Source of the DNA: Acanthosepion esculentum
Lineage: Eukaryota > Mollusca > Cephalopoda > Sepiida > Sepiidae
Direction of reading: 5' to 3'
NCBI GenBank assembly: GCA_964036315.1
Contig: OZ038500.1
Span: forward strand, 58,928,446 to 58,992,445
Length of the DNA: 64,000 nucleotides
The position numbers and the translations under genes were made by a program. Position 1 is the first letter of the stretch, and every line of letters starts with the position of its first letter. The notes beneath the pieces are model-generated. The model made no database searches. It was given only the letters and a program-made list of their open reading frames with translations, and was not told the DNA's origin. This document shows, in pieces, positions 52,989 to 62,640 of this stretch.

Positions 52989-52990
<2 letters not shown>
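52672..52990 (+). mobile_element. Retrozyme-like unit with tRNA-like promoter boxes
   Basis: One unit of about 303 bases parallels the 7.4-7.7 kb unit (TTGAGCACTGTT, AATGAATGGAGCACTTTGGC, ATACACTAGATTTGG). It preserves an A-box-like GGCTCAGTGGTAGAAGC and, about 26 bases on, GGGTTTCAATCCGGGC, a B-box-like word. It ends in a decayed hammerhead and (AC)n(AT)n. This copy suggests that the family is a tRNA-headed SINE with a hammerhead at the 3' end. Confidence 0.7.
52935..52990 (+). ncRNA. Hammerhead ribozyme, decayed copy
   Basis: Core CTGAGGA (52947-52953), stem II GCTGT/ACAGT with one wobble pair, GAAA, stem III CAG/TTG with one wobble pair, and site GUC (cleavage after 52980) are present. 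Stem I (TCGTA against TGCAA) has a mismatch, and the outer GTC/GAC pairing is lost. Confidence 0.65.

Positions 52991-53062
<72 letters not shown>
52991..53062. repeat. (AC)n(AT)n microsatellite
   Basis: Directly follows the hammerhead, as at 7.72 kb. Confidence 0.97.
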
Positions 53063-53065
<3 letters not shown>

Positions 53066-53233
53066 GCGCATTTGACCAATAATCATTGGCAAATGTATGT
53101 TAAAAATCATAGATAAATATTTAAAAAAATGCTCAACTCTAATTGTTAAGGGCATTTATCACCATATCTCTAAATTTATTTGACATTTGTCTAAACAGAG
53201 TCCATTTTCAATGGATGCATATTGCTGGTGCTT

Positions 53234-53236
<3 letters not shown>

Positions 53237-53300
<64 letters not shown>
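53237..53300. repeat. (AT)n microsatellite
   Basis: Pure TA at the tail of the minus-strand SINE O3. Confidence 0.97.
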
Positions 53301-53303
<3 letters not shown>

Positions 53304-53674
53304 ATGGCTTGCCATTCGTATTCGAGGATGCCAGTCTGCTAAGGTGGCTATCTAATCCCCACTGCAGACGCCTAGCTGTGGTTTATACTGCAACTATGCT
53401 AAACAGACCTTAGCGCGTTATCTATCGTGATCAACAGCTTGAACAACGCCAGCAAGCTCAAACCCTCGGTTACGATGACTTCGTGTTAGCACAACCACTG
53501 ACGGCCCTCATAGGTTTCGCCTACTCAATTTCATTCACAAGGCTCGGGTCAATCTGCGGTATGGTTTCCAAGCACTTTTCAAAACTGCCACACGATAACA
53601 TCAGGAAGTTACCTTCTTGATAAATCGACCCTGGTGAGATTCGAACCCAGGTCTTATGATCAGAACTCACTCCC

Positions 53675-53680
<6 letters not shown>
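53301..53680 (-). mobile_element. SINE O3 copy
   Basis: On the minus strand: GTTCTGATCATAAGACCTGG, GTTCGAATCTCACCAGGGTC (B box), TATCAAGAAGGTAACTTCC, TGTTATCGTGTGGCAG, CGAGGGTTTGAGCTTGC and GCGTCTGCAGTGGGG. Both ends abut (AT)n. Confidence 0.75.

Positions 53681-53757
<77 letters not shown>
53681..53757. repeat. (AT)n microsatellite
   Basis: Pure TA between SINE O3 and a pseudo-LTR fragment. Confidence 0.97.
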
Positions 53758-53761
<4 letters not shown>

Positions 53762-53835
53762 AGGTAATCGATCAGTTGGTATATAATCCGGGTGGATCCT
53801 AGTAATATTAGTTTTTAAAACTGATCCACATCAAT
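53758..53835 (-). mobile_element. Pseudo-LTR outer fragment
   Basis: GTATATAATCCGGGTGGATCC, TAGTAATATTAG and AACTGATCCACA match 5178-5255, again starting right at (AT)n. GTGGATC and GATCCAC form a hairpin. Confidence 0.6.
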
Positions 53836-54114
53836 ATATATATTTATAGCGGGTGTAACAGCAAAATTATCCATATCGTGTAACAGCAAAATTGTACAAT
53901 TTTTACATTAAGCTTTGAAACATTGCATCTTAGAAACGATTAAAGATATCTTACCGGAATTCTCTGAGGTTTTTATAACACTATTGGACTCTACTTTGAA
54001 CTTTAGGCATTTTCAAGGATTAACTTTGAACATGGACATAATATCTTGACCGTGTTTTGAAACAAAAAAATGAAACATTTTATAAAACATACATATGACA
54101 AACTATTTCTAATT

Positions 54115-54345
54115 CTAACAGTTTAAATAAAATCCTTGAAAATGGCTAAATGTATAGCCGAAAGCGCTCGGATAAAAAGAACCTTCGGACATTTTTTATA
54201 TAATTTATCATCTGAAAAGAAAAACATTATTAGATCGCACGAGAAATTATATAAAAAAACTAAATAAAAGCACTTTGTCAGTCATTTTTAATGAAATGTG
54301 CATGAAAGAAGGACTGCTGCCTAAATACACAGATATATATATATA
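54115..54345 (+). mobile_element. Pseudo-LTR B, plus-strand copy
   Basis: CTTGAAAATGGCTAAATGTA, TAGCCGAAAGCGCTCGGATA, TATAATTTATCATCTGAAAA, TTAGATCGCACGAGAAATTA and CATGAAAGAAGGACTGCTGC, ending in AT repeats. This is an inverted copy of 49.68-49.85 kb. Confidence 0.7.
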
Positions 54346-54359
54346 TATATATAGTATAA

Positions 54360-55739
54360 ACCATGTCTGCAAAAGATCAGAAACCATGAATATCGATATG
54401 TCAGACCATTAATGCTACTAATATTAAAATTTTGTCAAATCCACTGTAAAAATATATAAAACAATGATCATAGGTGTATTTATCCCCTGTGATGATGTTG
54501 GTAGGACACTAGTTGCTAGGTGTTTCGTATGCCAATTTGGAGAAAGTCTCGATCTCCCCTTCTGGATTCACGAATTTTTATAGAAACCTTACGCTCATGA
54601 CGAAGCATTGGAATAAAGATTTCTGAACAAACTAGCGCACGAATTGTACGATAATCCGTAAAAAATCACATCAAAATTGTTCGGAATACTACACAAACAA
54701 AACAAAACAGGTTCAATGTAATATAATAACAACGCCAAGTAGAATCTTAGGTGCAATTAGTGAACACTCAAACAAAATTCAACAGTAGATTTTTATAATA
54801 ATATGACCAACAATACATTTTTATAGCAAAATGACTATTAATGCAAGACTAATTCAAAAATACGCTCTTAAGTAGGAGCAGGAGGGGTCGTCAGTGATGT
54901 AATTTGACTTGGATCATCAGGGAGTTTCGTGTCTTTCAGCATCATACACTCAATGACCAAGTTGACCCAATCAGAGGAGATCAATCCCTGACCCCCCTCG
55001 CAATCAAACGCAAACAGCTACTCCGGCCTCTTTAATGAATTCGACGAAGAAAGACCACGTTTTCCGCACACCCGATTGGATGTTTGTAACAACCAATCCG
55101 CTGTTTGGACTATCCTTTAAATGGTCCACGGTGGGGACTGGCTTCTTTTCTTTGTTTTCCGGTGGATAGCAGTTTCAATGGATAACCGAGGAGGTAATCT
55201 AACGTTCCTAAATTTAACCCTTTTTTCGCCTAAGTATGGTTTGATGCCTAAATCTAAATATTTGCTGTTTTGATTTTATTTGTACTTTGGGGGTGGGAAA
55301 AGACTTAAACTCAACCCTACTATCACATTTTTTTTATCTAAAAGAATATAAAAATAAATTTTATAGTAGAATTACCAACAATACATATTTATAGTAAAAT
55401 TACCAATCATAACTTGTATCTCTACTTGAAGGCACATAATTGCGTTAAAAATATATTTACTTGAACCATAAAATTGATAAATTCGATATTAAATACAGGT
55501 CGATATGCCGCTAAACAAAATCAACCAACCATCAATACTTATTTATAGTAAAATTACCAACAATACATATTTAAACCAAATGTCCAACCATACCTTTTAT
55601 CTGTACATTAAACTTTATAACATTTTTTACAGATTATTTCTATCGCAAATACAAATAAAGTTATAATTTTTTTAAAGTGCACACGAACTTTATGGACACC
55701 CTGTATATATTCAAATTGGGAGATAGAACACTTGCGGGC
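54360..55739. other. Unexplained stretch with short ACCAACAATACAT repeats
   Basis: Units like ACCAACAATACATATTTATAG and TAGTAAAATTACCAA occur near 54810, 55375 and 55555. They resemble the outer part of repeat C. No gene recognised. Confidence 0.4.
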
Positions 55740-55985
55740 AGCCGATAGCTGTGCTAGCCCAATGTCATCGTGGCCGAGGGCTTGAGCGTGCTGGCCTTGT
55801 TCAAATTGTTGATCACGCTAGATAACACGCTATCTCCCAGAAACTGTGACTAAGGTCTGCTCAGTATAGTTGCAGTATAAACCACAGGTGGGCTCTGTAG
55901 GTGTTGAGCAAACACAAATGTTCCTGAGCGAGCGTCTGAAATAGAGATTGTCTAGCTGCTCTAGTAGATGGGGATCCTCAAATAC
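55740..55985 (+). mobile_element. SINE O3 copy, 5'-truncated
   Basis: CATCGTGGCCGAGGGCTTGA, GCGTGCTGGCCTTGTTCAAA, TTGTTGATCACGC, ACCACAGGTGGGCTCTGTAG and GTCTAGCTGCTCTAGTAG match the O3 body and tail. Confidence 0.7.
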
Positions 55986-56052
55986 GAGTGGTCAGTTATA
56001 TATATGTACATATATATATATACATATATATATGTATATATTTATTTATTTA

Positions 56053-56379
56053 TAGCGAAACAGTACTGTCTGTGAATGACATAGCTTAGCTCTTGAAAAT
56101 ACATGTCAATTGAGCACTGTTGAGTGATAAACTAATTCTATAAACAACAGCCACCTGCACTAATGCAAAGCTCTTCAGTAAAATGAATGGAGCACTTTGG
56201 CTGATGGCATTTCTTTACATTTGTAAATACAATACGCATGATTTAGTTGTGTAACTCTACCGAGTGAAGATAGCTCTGGCTGACACCTAATCAGTTGTGT
56301 TTCAATCCTATCTTGAGGCATTCGGATGTCTAGTCGCACTGAGGAGCTGTGATACAGCGAAACAGTACTGTCTGTGAAT

Positions 56380-56382
<3 letters not shown>
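56053..56382 (+). mobile_element. Retrozyme-like array, second locus
   Basis: A truncated hammerhead (56053-56080, keeping AGCGAAACAGTACTGTC) is followed by a complete unit from 56071 to 56372, 302 nt between cleavage sites, ending in an intact hammerhead. The unit shares TTGAGCACTGTTGAGTGATA, GGAGCACTTTGGCTGATGGC and CCGAGTGAAGATAGCTCTGG with 7.4-7.7 kb. (AT)n flanks both ends. Confidence 0.85.
56328..56382 (+). ncRNA. Type I hammerhead ribozyme, intact copy
   Basis: Stem I GTC (56328-56330)/GAC (56380-56382) and TCGCA (56334-56338)/TGTGA (56373-56377) with internal loops TAG and AT. Core CTGAGGA (56339-56345), perfect stem II GCTGT/ACAGC with loop GAT, GAAA (56359-56362), stem III CAG/CTG, U16.1 at 56371 and C17 at 56372 (GUC site). 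Every conserved hammerhead base is present. This is the best candidate in the window for actual self-cleavage. The TAG/AT internal loop in stem I next to loop GAT of stem II is where the activity-boosting tertiary contact of natural hammerheads would lie. Confidence 0.9.
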
Positions 56383-56423
<41 letters not shown>

Positions 56424-56520
56424 GAAATATAGTCTTAAAATGTGCTATATTTATGGGATAAAGTGCTCAATATCAGAGATAGAGCGTGTGTAAATATAAA
56501 AGTGAACATAGAAGTCAAGA

Positions 56521-56566
56521 CTTAGAGGCGACAGTCTGTTTCATGCTAGATGTAATCATCAGGCCA
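56521..56566 (-). ncRNA. Hammerhead ribozyme, family B, second copy
   Basis: On the minus strand: GTGGC stem I strand, core CTGATGA (56556-56562), stem II TTAC/GCAT with one mismatch, GAAA, a short CAGACTG stem III, site GUC and GCCTC closing stem I with one mismatch. The core is intact; stem II is weak. Confidence 0.65.
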
Positions 56567-56576
56567 CGATATATAT

Positions 56577-56742
56577 ATATTTTTACATTAGAACATTGCA
56601 AACTTTGTTTCTATGTTTAAAATAGGACAGATCAGCTAGTTCACAATGATTGTTACCATCAATGTTAAGTACATGATGAGACCTGCTTAAACCGTCGAAA
56701 CAAAATTTGCAATTTTGTAGTAGTAACCTGCATGTTCTAATG

Positions 56743-56744
<2 letters not shown>
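56577..56744. mobile_element. Inverted pseudo-LTR pair C between (AT)n tracts
   Basis: Left TACATTAGAACATTGCAAAC...GTTTC and right GAAACAAAATTTGCA...ATGTTCTAATGTA are inverted relatives. The right copy carries a full hammerhead-like fold. Both outer ends touch AT repeats. Confidence 0.65.
56664..56727 (+). ncRNA. Hammerhead-like fold, family C, one core change
   Basis: Stem I: GTTA (56664-56667) with TAAC (56724-56727) and TAC (56670-56672) with GTA (56720-56722). Core ATGATGA (56673-56679), where the first base should be C. Stem II GAC/GTC. GAAA (56697-56700). Stem III is a perfect seven-pair CAAAATT/AATTTTG with loop TGC. U16.1 and A17 at 56718-56719 (GUA site). C3 is essential in known hammerheads, so this copy is probably inactive, but the fold is well kept. 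Confidence 0.65.

Positions 56745-56802
<58 letters not shown>
56745..56802. repeat. (AT)n microsatellite
   Basis: Pure TA at the outer end of pseudo-LTR C. Confidence 0.97.
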
Positions 56803-56809
<7 letters not shown>

Positions 56810-57059
56810 AAAATTAAAAGCTTGATGTCTTTACTCTGGTCAACCAATCGAATATGTTCTACGTTAAATTCAAATTAAGCGAAAAAGATAAAAATAGAAA
56901 TGTTTATCTTGCATATGTGTCAAAGCAAAAATTTGGCATTTAACAGCAGTCACGCATTAACTTAAATACTGATACAAATGGCTACAATAAATGTACACGT
57001 GTCAGACAGTCGACTCTTAAGAAATAAAAGCGAGCGGAGTGGGGAGAGAGGTAATTTAA

Positions 57060-57720
57060 CAAAATGCCCAACGAGTTATAAGTTCTGTAGATTTCCTACA
57101 GAAAATTTACTGAATTGTAAGGAAAAAGATAGACTATGTTTACAATTTTCCATTAACTCGGATCTTTGATTTAATAAAACATTCTTCCCAAAGAACCTGA
57201 TAATTTCCAACTTTTCATGTAAACACAGAAACAGAGTTTATATAAGGATCTACATGTACTTGACATTTTAAAAAGTTTCCATTTCACCATAGGAGTGTTA
57301 TTATCATCTTTTAAATCCCCAAATATTTAGAAATTAATGCATCATTTCTATAAGTATTAAGGACAAATTATGTTGATACCACCTAGTCTTAAAAGAATTC
57401 TTAGTACTACCAATATAGAATTTTTCAACTGTCGGATTCTCTGTTGTAGAGATAGTACTTAGGTAAACATTTGCTTACCAATGAACATTAGTCTGAATTC
57501 CTACAATTACATTGCTTAATATCTTTAGTAATATTTTTCTTGGGACGTGCATTATGATCCAGATTATTAAATTGGTTTAAAATTTTATTATTGTGTAACT
57601 TTATAATCTTCTCAGTATTATTGGTGCAGCTATAACTTAGTTTTAATCTGCTTCTTGGTTTGGCGGAAGAATGTTGTTCCTTTGCTTAGTATTGTTCAGA
57701 GAAAGGGGAATTGTTCTTAT
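57060..57720 (-). pseudogene. Penelope-like element, linker and GIY-YIG relic
   Basis: The minus strand gives KLSYSCTNNTEKIIKLHNN, then QCNCRNSD, KCLPKYYLYN, then EKFYIGSTKNSFKTRW (GIY-YIG core), VKWKLFKMSSTCRSLY, CLHEKLEIIRFFGK and LNQRSEL near the end. The order is the same as in the 14.5 kb copy. At least three frameshifts or stops separate the blocks. No reverse transcriptase is seen upstream; an (AT)n tract and an inverted-repeat region follow. Confidence 0.8.
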
Positions 57721-57781
57721 CTTTTTATGTCCTAGTGTAACTCTTCAAACCTTCTACCATTCTTGTGTATTTGTGTTTTTG

Positions 57782-57783
<2 letters not shown>

Positions 57784-57842
<59 letters not shown>
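57784..57842. repeat. (AT)n microsatellite
   Basis: Pure TA. Confidence 0.97.
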
Positions 57843-57844
<2 letters not shown>

Positions 57845-57869
57845 TTTTATGGTGTATAAGGTTCGTGTG

Positions 57870-58215
57870 TGTCACACACTAGACGGAGCGCACACTCACA
57901 GACACACGTATTCTTACTTACCATTCTCACTACACTCACCACAATACCACACATTCTCTATGAAGTCCTAACCAATCTCCATATGTACATTTGTCTGTAG
58001 AGAAGGGAGGATGATAATAAAAACTTTTTTTAAATTTTACCTCAATGTTTATATACAATGTCCATAAATATATTTACAAAACAAAACACAAGGCCAATGT
58101 TAGTAAAAGAATCCCCCACCTCTACCCTCTTCTACATTCATAAGTGTGGCAAAAATAGACAGACACACAGACACACACATGCACGTCTGTGTGTGTGCGC
58201 TCCATCTAGTGCGTT
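57870..58215. repeat. Inverted repeat with CA-rich arms
   Basis: CACACACTAGACGGAGCGCA and CACTCACAGACACACGT (57873-57909) pair with ACGTCTGTGTGTGTGCG and CTCCATCTAGTGCGTTTG (58173-58216). Confidence 0.7.
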
Positions 58216-58339
58216 TGTTTTTGTCAGTATATGTGTTATATTATGTATTATATTTATTTATTATGTTTTTTGCCACCATGTGTATATGGTGTGTGTTTAT
58301 TAGTGTGGCGTTATGATTTGTTTACTGCTGGTTTAAATT

Positions 58340-58925
58340 TGTCTATGAAGTTATTTCTTGCATTTGTAGGTAAGAGTAATCGTCTGTTTGATATATTGGC
58401 ATAATTTTAAATTTACCATTATTGCATTTGGGGTTGTGTTTTGACACAAAATGTTTTCTGTTGTCTGGCAATTTAATGTTACTTTTGTGTAGAGAAACTT
58501 ATTGGTTATTGAGATATCTATATAAGATTTTTTGCATTTTGTGCACCTGAGCGCATAAATCACATTTTTGTGTTACAGTTTAAGTTTTTCTTTATATGTG
58601 AATGTTGTTGTGGGCTTTTCAAATATGTAGAAGTTTCCTTCTATAATGATATCACAAACTTCACATCTTTTCATGTTACATTTTGTGACCTCATGTGTTG
58701 TGTGTTGAGTAAATTTGCATGAGAAAGTATGTTTTAGATTTTTTTAATTGGTGTTTGCTTTTAATTATTTTGGTTGTTTTTAGTATATCATTCATAATAT
58801 CATTCTTTTTAAGTAGGTTTAGATTTCTTGTAATCTCTGTAAATAGTTCTGGATTGTTCTTTTTGCATGTTAAGACGTATGCTAGAATGGGCGAATTTAA
58901 TGTCCTTATAATACTTTAGACGTCT
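58340..58925 (-). pseudogene. Penelope-like element of a second lineage, C-terminus
   Basis: Minus strand: ELFTEITRNLNLLKKNDIMN, DILKTTKIIKSKHQLKKSK, THEVTKCNMKRCEVCDIIIE, GNFYIFEKPTTTFTYKEKL and, after one stop, VIYALRCTKCKKSYIDISI (GIY-YIG core with YIG changed to YID), then RVTLH-like sequence. This C..RC..C...IEG..F.....T.TI...L.C.T.NVIY...C..C...YIGET order belongs to a GIY-YIG protein class distinct from the 14.5 and 57.4 kb copies. Some related proteins are annotated as Penelope-like or DIRS-like in invertebrates, so the exact element class is uncertain. Confidence 0.7.
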
Positions 58926-59724
58926 TTGGAATCTAAAAGGAACGACAGAGAAATATTGAAAATCTACCCTCCTAACCTCTTAGAATTCTGCGCACGTTAT
59001 TGCCAGAAAATATGAGAAAATTGTTTTAAAAAAATACTCCACACAGAATATCAAAATCGCTTCAGTTGTTCGCGAAAAAATATTTTGGCTCCTATTGCTG
59101 GAATCCTTGGAAGAAGAAAAACCAAATTGGTCTTTGATTCGGAATTTGAAATCGCGAATCAGTAATAAAATGATAAAAGAGAAAAAGTGCTGAAAGCAAG
59201 AAGAACAATAGTGAAGAAATAACGAAGCAGAAAGAATGAAAGCATAAAAGAAAGAAATACGAAAACGAAAGTAAAGAATAAAGAGGAATAGAAAACGATT
59301 TCAAAAAATGGATGAGTATAACGATAAAGAAAGACATACGAAGACATACAGAACAGTAAGAATACATAAAAAAAATTTCTTTTAAGATTGAATTCAAGAA
59401 AGTATAATGAAGGAAAAAGTTCGTGAAGTAAATGTTCAACATTCTTGGATGATGCATTGTCAGTTATTAAATTTTTGACTCATATCTCTTTCAACTCGTA
59501 TCTATTGAGCAGAATTTCATAGATGAAGCATTGTCAATTATTATTAGTTTTTCACCAGTATTACTTTTATTTTTTTACTCTTAATTTTTATAGAACTTCC
59601 CAGATTTGAATTATATGTTCGAAAAATAAGTCTTCGATACTTTTTTAGCTGAAGCATTATTAATTATTAAAGTTTTGACTAGAATTACTTTCATCTTATT
59701 TATTTCTGTATCATGTGCTTTTAT
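58926..59724. other. Unexplained stretch, purine-rich in part
   Basis: The segment 59150-59410 is A/G-rich (AAGAAAGAAATACGAAAACG style) and gives Phe/Ser/Leu frames on the minus strand. Three diverged units around ATGAAGCATTGTCAATTATT (59452, 59520, 59652, again near 63580) hint at a decayed dispersed repeat. Confidence 0.4.
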
Positions 59725-59865
59725 TTGTAATGGTTAGCGGCGCAAGTTCAAATTCCAGTCATGTGAATTACTTTCGTGTAAATACCTTTGGGAAAGGTAT
59801 GAATCCATGTCTTCTCCCGAGCAGTTATGAGTTTAAATAGTAGGGCAGACTGGCGTCTCAGTCTT
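59725..59865 (+). mobile_element. SINE O1 copy
   Basis: AATGGTTAGCGGCGCAAG, TTCAAATTCCAGTCATGTG, TACCTTTGGGAAAGGTATG, AATCCATGTCTTCTCCCG and AGTAGGGCAGACTGG in the expected plus-strand order. Confidence 0.7.
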
Positions 59866-60000
59866 AGTTAATTTCAGAGAAAGAAAACTTTGAATTCCAA
59901 AACCCTGGTTAACGTGGAAATACGTGGTGGTCTAAGCGAAACATACTCCCGGTGGAAAACCAATACTTTCTCAGTGTCCATATATATATATTAAATCATT

Positions 60001-60342
60001 TTACCACAAGCAAGGCAATAAAGTCACTAAGACGCAAAGGGTTACTGAGGGTTAAAGAATATGAGATAAAATACTATTAAGGTGAAAAAATTAGGAAAAC
60101 AGAAAATAAGGATTGACATTGAATTTAAATATTTGAAGATGAAACTTGACTGGGAAGCAAGAAGCCCTGAATTCCACAAGTCAGAAATGAATAGTATAGA
60201 ACTTATATCTAGCCATTCCAATTGTACAAGGATGAGACCTTGCTGCCAATCTAGTACTCCGCTTAAATACATTAAGTCTAGGTACTATAGCGGGAAGTTC
60301 ATCAGAAGAATTAACATGAAAGTATTTATAGAAAAGGCACAA
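60001..60342 (-). pseudogene. LINE-A 3' part, left of the LTR-like insertion
   Basis: ACCACAAGCAAGGCAATAAAG (3' signature), TTGACATTGAATTTAAATAT, CTGAATTCCACAAGTCAGAA, CAATCTAGTACTCCGCTTAAA and CATGAAAGTATTTATAGAAA parallel the 24.07-24.67 kb copy. The reading is interrupted at 60343 and resumes at 62264. Confidence 0.7.
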
Positions 60343-60488
60343 TGTGACGGCCGACCCCTGGCGGCGCGAACCTGCAGTCACGGCACCAATATGTGACGCC
60401 CGACCCCTCGTCGGCGGGATCCTGCAGTCACGACACCACTCGTGACCCCTGCCTCTCTCTGGCGCAGTCCTGCAGTCTCGACACCACT
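60343..60488. repeat. 49-bp tandem repeat, three units
   Basis: Units at 60343-60391, 60392-60440 and 60441-60488 each begin TGTGAC or CGTGAC, contain CCTGCAGTC and end CACCA/CACCACT. A fourth TGTGACGGG begins at 60489. Confidence 0.9.
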
Positions 60489-62262
60489 TGTGACGGGCTA
60501 ACCCTGGGACATCGTTTGAAGTCTTGTTAGGTTCTAGTACCAACTTGTCGTAGTCGGCTCGCCTCCAACGCCTGGTCACCGAAGCAACTGCTTTGATCTC
60601 AATTCAACCTACCCACGTTGTGATTTGATCTTAGGTTGACGAGATCAATCAAACGTCGGGCCGTAGTGCCAGCCGAATCCTGGTCAAGGTGATACTGCAC
60701 AATAAATGTAGAAAGACAAAAACACAAAGAACAACTTCAAGGCGAGCAACTGGTTAGGAATAGTGATTAATTTTATGTCGGTTTGTTGAGTTACAGGAGT
60801 GCGTCCCTCTCTTTCTCTCCCAGCCCAAAACATGTGGATTGTGACACTTTTGCGTTCTTAGCTAACTCTGGATATCTGGGTTGTTTTCAGTAAAGTCGGC
60901 CCTGGTGAAAAGTATAAGTCAGACCTCTATAATTTGTTCTTGGTTAGAAGTCTAAGTCGGAAGGCATGGATTCGTGCGGCCACCTCTGCGAGGCGCTATC
61001 TTCTAACTCTCTCCGGCTGTAACGGTCTCGAACTGTCCGGGAAATCTGGGAGCTGCACTCTAACTCTACTCTTTACTCTGCCAAAACGCCCGAAGACGTT
61101 TGCTTATATGGACGCCGATCAAAACCCGGTGTGGGGTCGGACGTGGTTTGATTTCAAATCCCCAATAAGGATTTTCTTTGTTTTCGGTCAGGAATATTTA
61201 TCATTTTCCATTTTTGGAAATCTACCGCTCTTTGTCTAGAGGGGCTCCACCCCTTCTGTGAGGAAAGGTCGGAGGAGAGCCCTCTTCCTTCTCATACCGG
61301 CACCTCATACCAATCCTTTCGAGGGGTGTCAACAAGAATCTCCCTCCTTCTCATATTCTCATCTTCTGTGAGAGAAGGTCGGAGGAGAATTATCCTCCTA
61401 AGCTTATCCTTTCTCACATTGATACCTCACACTAATCCTTCAAGTGGGTATCATATTTTCATCCCTCCCACCACCTCAAGCCAGGTAGGTGTTTACCTTA
61501 CCCTGGAGGGAAAAAGAAGGGAAAGAAAAAAGAAAAATATTTTTTCCTTTTTCTTTAAAAAAAAAAACAATTAGACCTCCCAGAATTCTGTTGACAATCT
61601 TTTATCTTACCTTAGACATCTGGTAATTGCCAGGGCCTTAGCCACAATGCTTTAATTATTCATTTACTCGTTAATTTGGGACCGTGTCCACTTATGGAAC
61701 AAAACTTGTTTTATCACAACCAGATGCCCGCCAGTTTGGCGACGAAATTCCGTCGCAAAATACAATATTTGTCTCAACCCGACTTCGATCAATTCTGCCC
61801 TCATTGATAACGAATTTCGTCAAATTCTTCCTTTAGTATTTTATTTTGTTAATCAACTTCCTTCCATGCCCCGCTGACCGACATTCCCTAAGTGACCGGC
61901 CCGTGGTTCTATCGGAGTATTAACCAACGCTGACAGCCTCACGCCCGTCTCCCTTCTCTAAAAACCTGACTTACCCGCGAGAAAGAGAAACAATGGGTCG
62001 TTAAATTCTTAATCTTATTCAGGAACATTTGGCAAACCTCCGCCCCTCCGCGAGAAAGGAAAAATGATTATCTTGAATTGCATTTGAAAATAATAAAATA
62101 AAAAAAATCTTTTTATCCATCCTTTGTTTGGGAAAATAACAAAACAAAAAGAATATCGCTCAGTATGCCTTTCGTTCTATCTATCGGTTTAAGTTATCCC
62201 CGTAATTAACTTCTGTGGTTAATTAATTGGTCAACTAACTGCCGTTGCTAAATAGTGTTACA
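60343..62262 (+). mobile_element. 1.9-kb LTR-like insertion in LINE-A
   Basis: It starts TGTGACGGCCGACC and ends GTTACA, and is clearly GC-richer than its surroundings. Its borders are defined by the interrupted LINE, whose 24.67 kb relative is continuous (TTTATAGAAAACTCAAAGAT, AGGTTACAGCGG). ACAA occurs at both borders (60339-60342 and 62260-62263), a possible short target duplication. AGTTTGGCGACGAAATTCC at 61734 resembles a primer-binding region following an LTR. No gag or pol domain is readable; the 101-codon frame at 60934-61239 is unrecognised. Solo LTR or LTR plus leader are the options. Confidence 0.5.
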
Positions 62263-62263
62263 A

Positions 62264-62640
62264 CAGGTTAGCTACATTACGGCGGTGGAAAAATGACTGA
62301 AGCCAAGATGTCAGGTTATTACACATAACATTGCTGATTTTTGTTTGGATTTTATCAGAAATCTCTAAATATTTAGCAGGAATACCAGACTATATGTGAC
62401 AGCCATATTCAAAGCATGCACGAATAGTAGACTTTTAATTATGTAAGATAGATTCTGGAGAGAAAAATAGTCTAACACTAAATAGTGAACCGATTTTTAT
62501 TGGCAACAGACCTTGCAACTGACTTAATATAATCTTTCCGCTTCATGTCAGCGGGAAATGTTAGTCTGAAAAGGCGCAGCGTGTCACACTCCTTGGGATC
62601 AAATACGTATCAAATCGGAATCTGACAGAATGATATGATA
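62264..62640 (-). pseudogene. LINE-A ORF2 relic, right of the insertion
   Basis: CGGCGGTGGAAAAATGACTG, TCAGAAATCTCTAAATATTT, AGCAGGAATACCAGACTATAT, CAAAGCATGCACGAATAG and ATGTCAGCGGGAAATGTTAG match 24.69-24.98 kb. Minus-strand protein blocks (GIPA.YL.I.DKI, YGC) are broken by stops. Confidence 0.7.

Noticed and set aside
59092..59457. 121-codon Phe/Ser/Leu-rich membrane protein
   Set aside because: It is the complement of a purine-rich tract; composition alone explains it.
61734..61765. Primer-binding site proving an LTR retrotransposon
   Set aside because: TTGGCGACGA is suggestive, but no LTR end was found directly before it and no pol domain follows.
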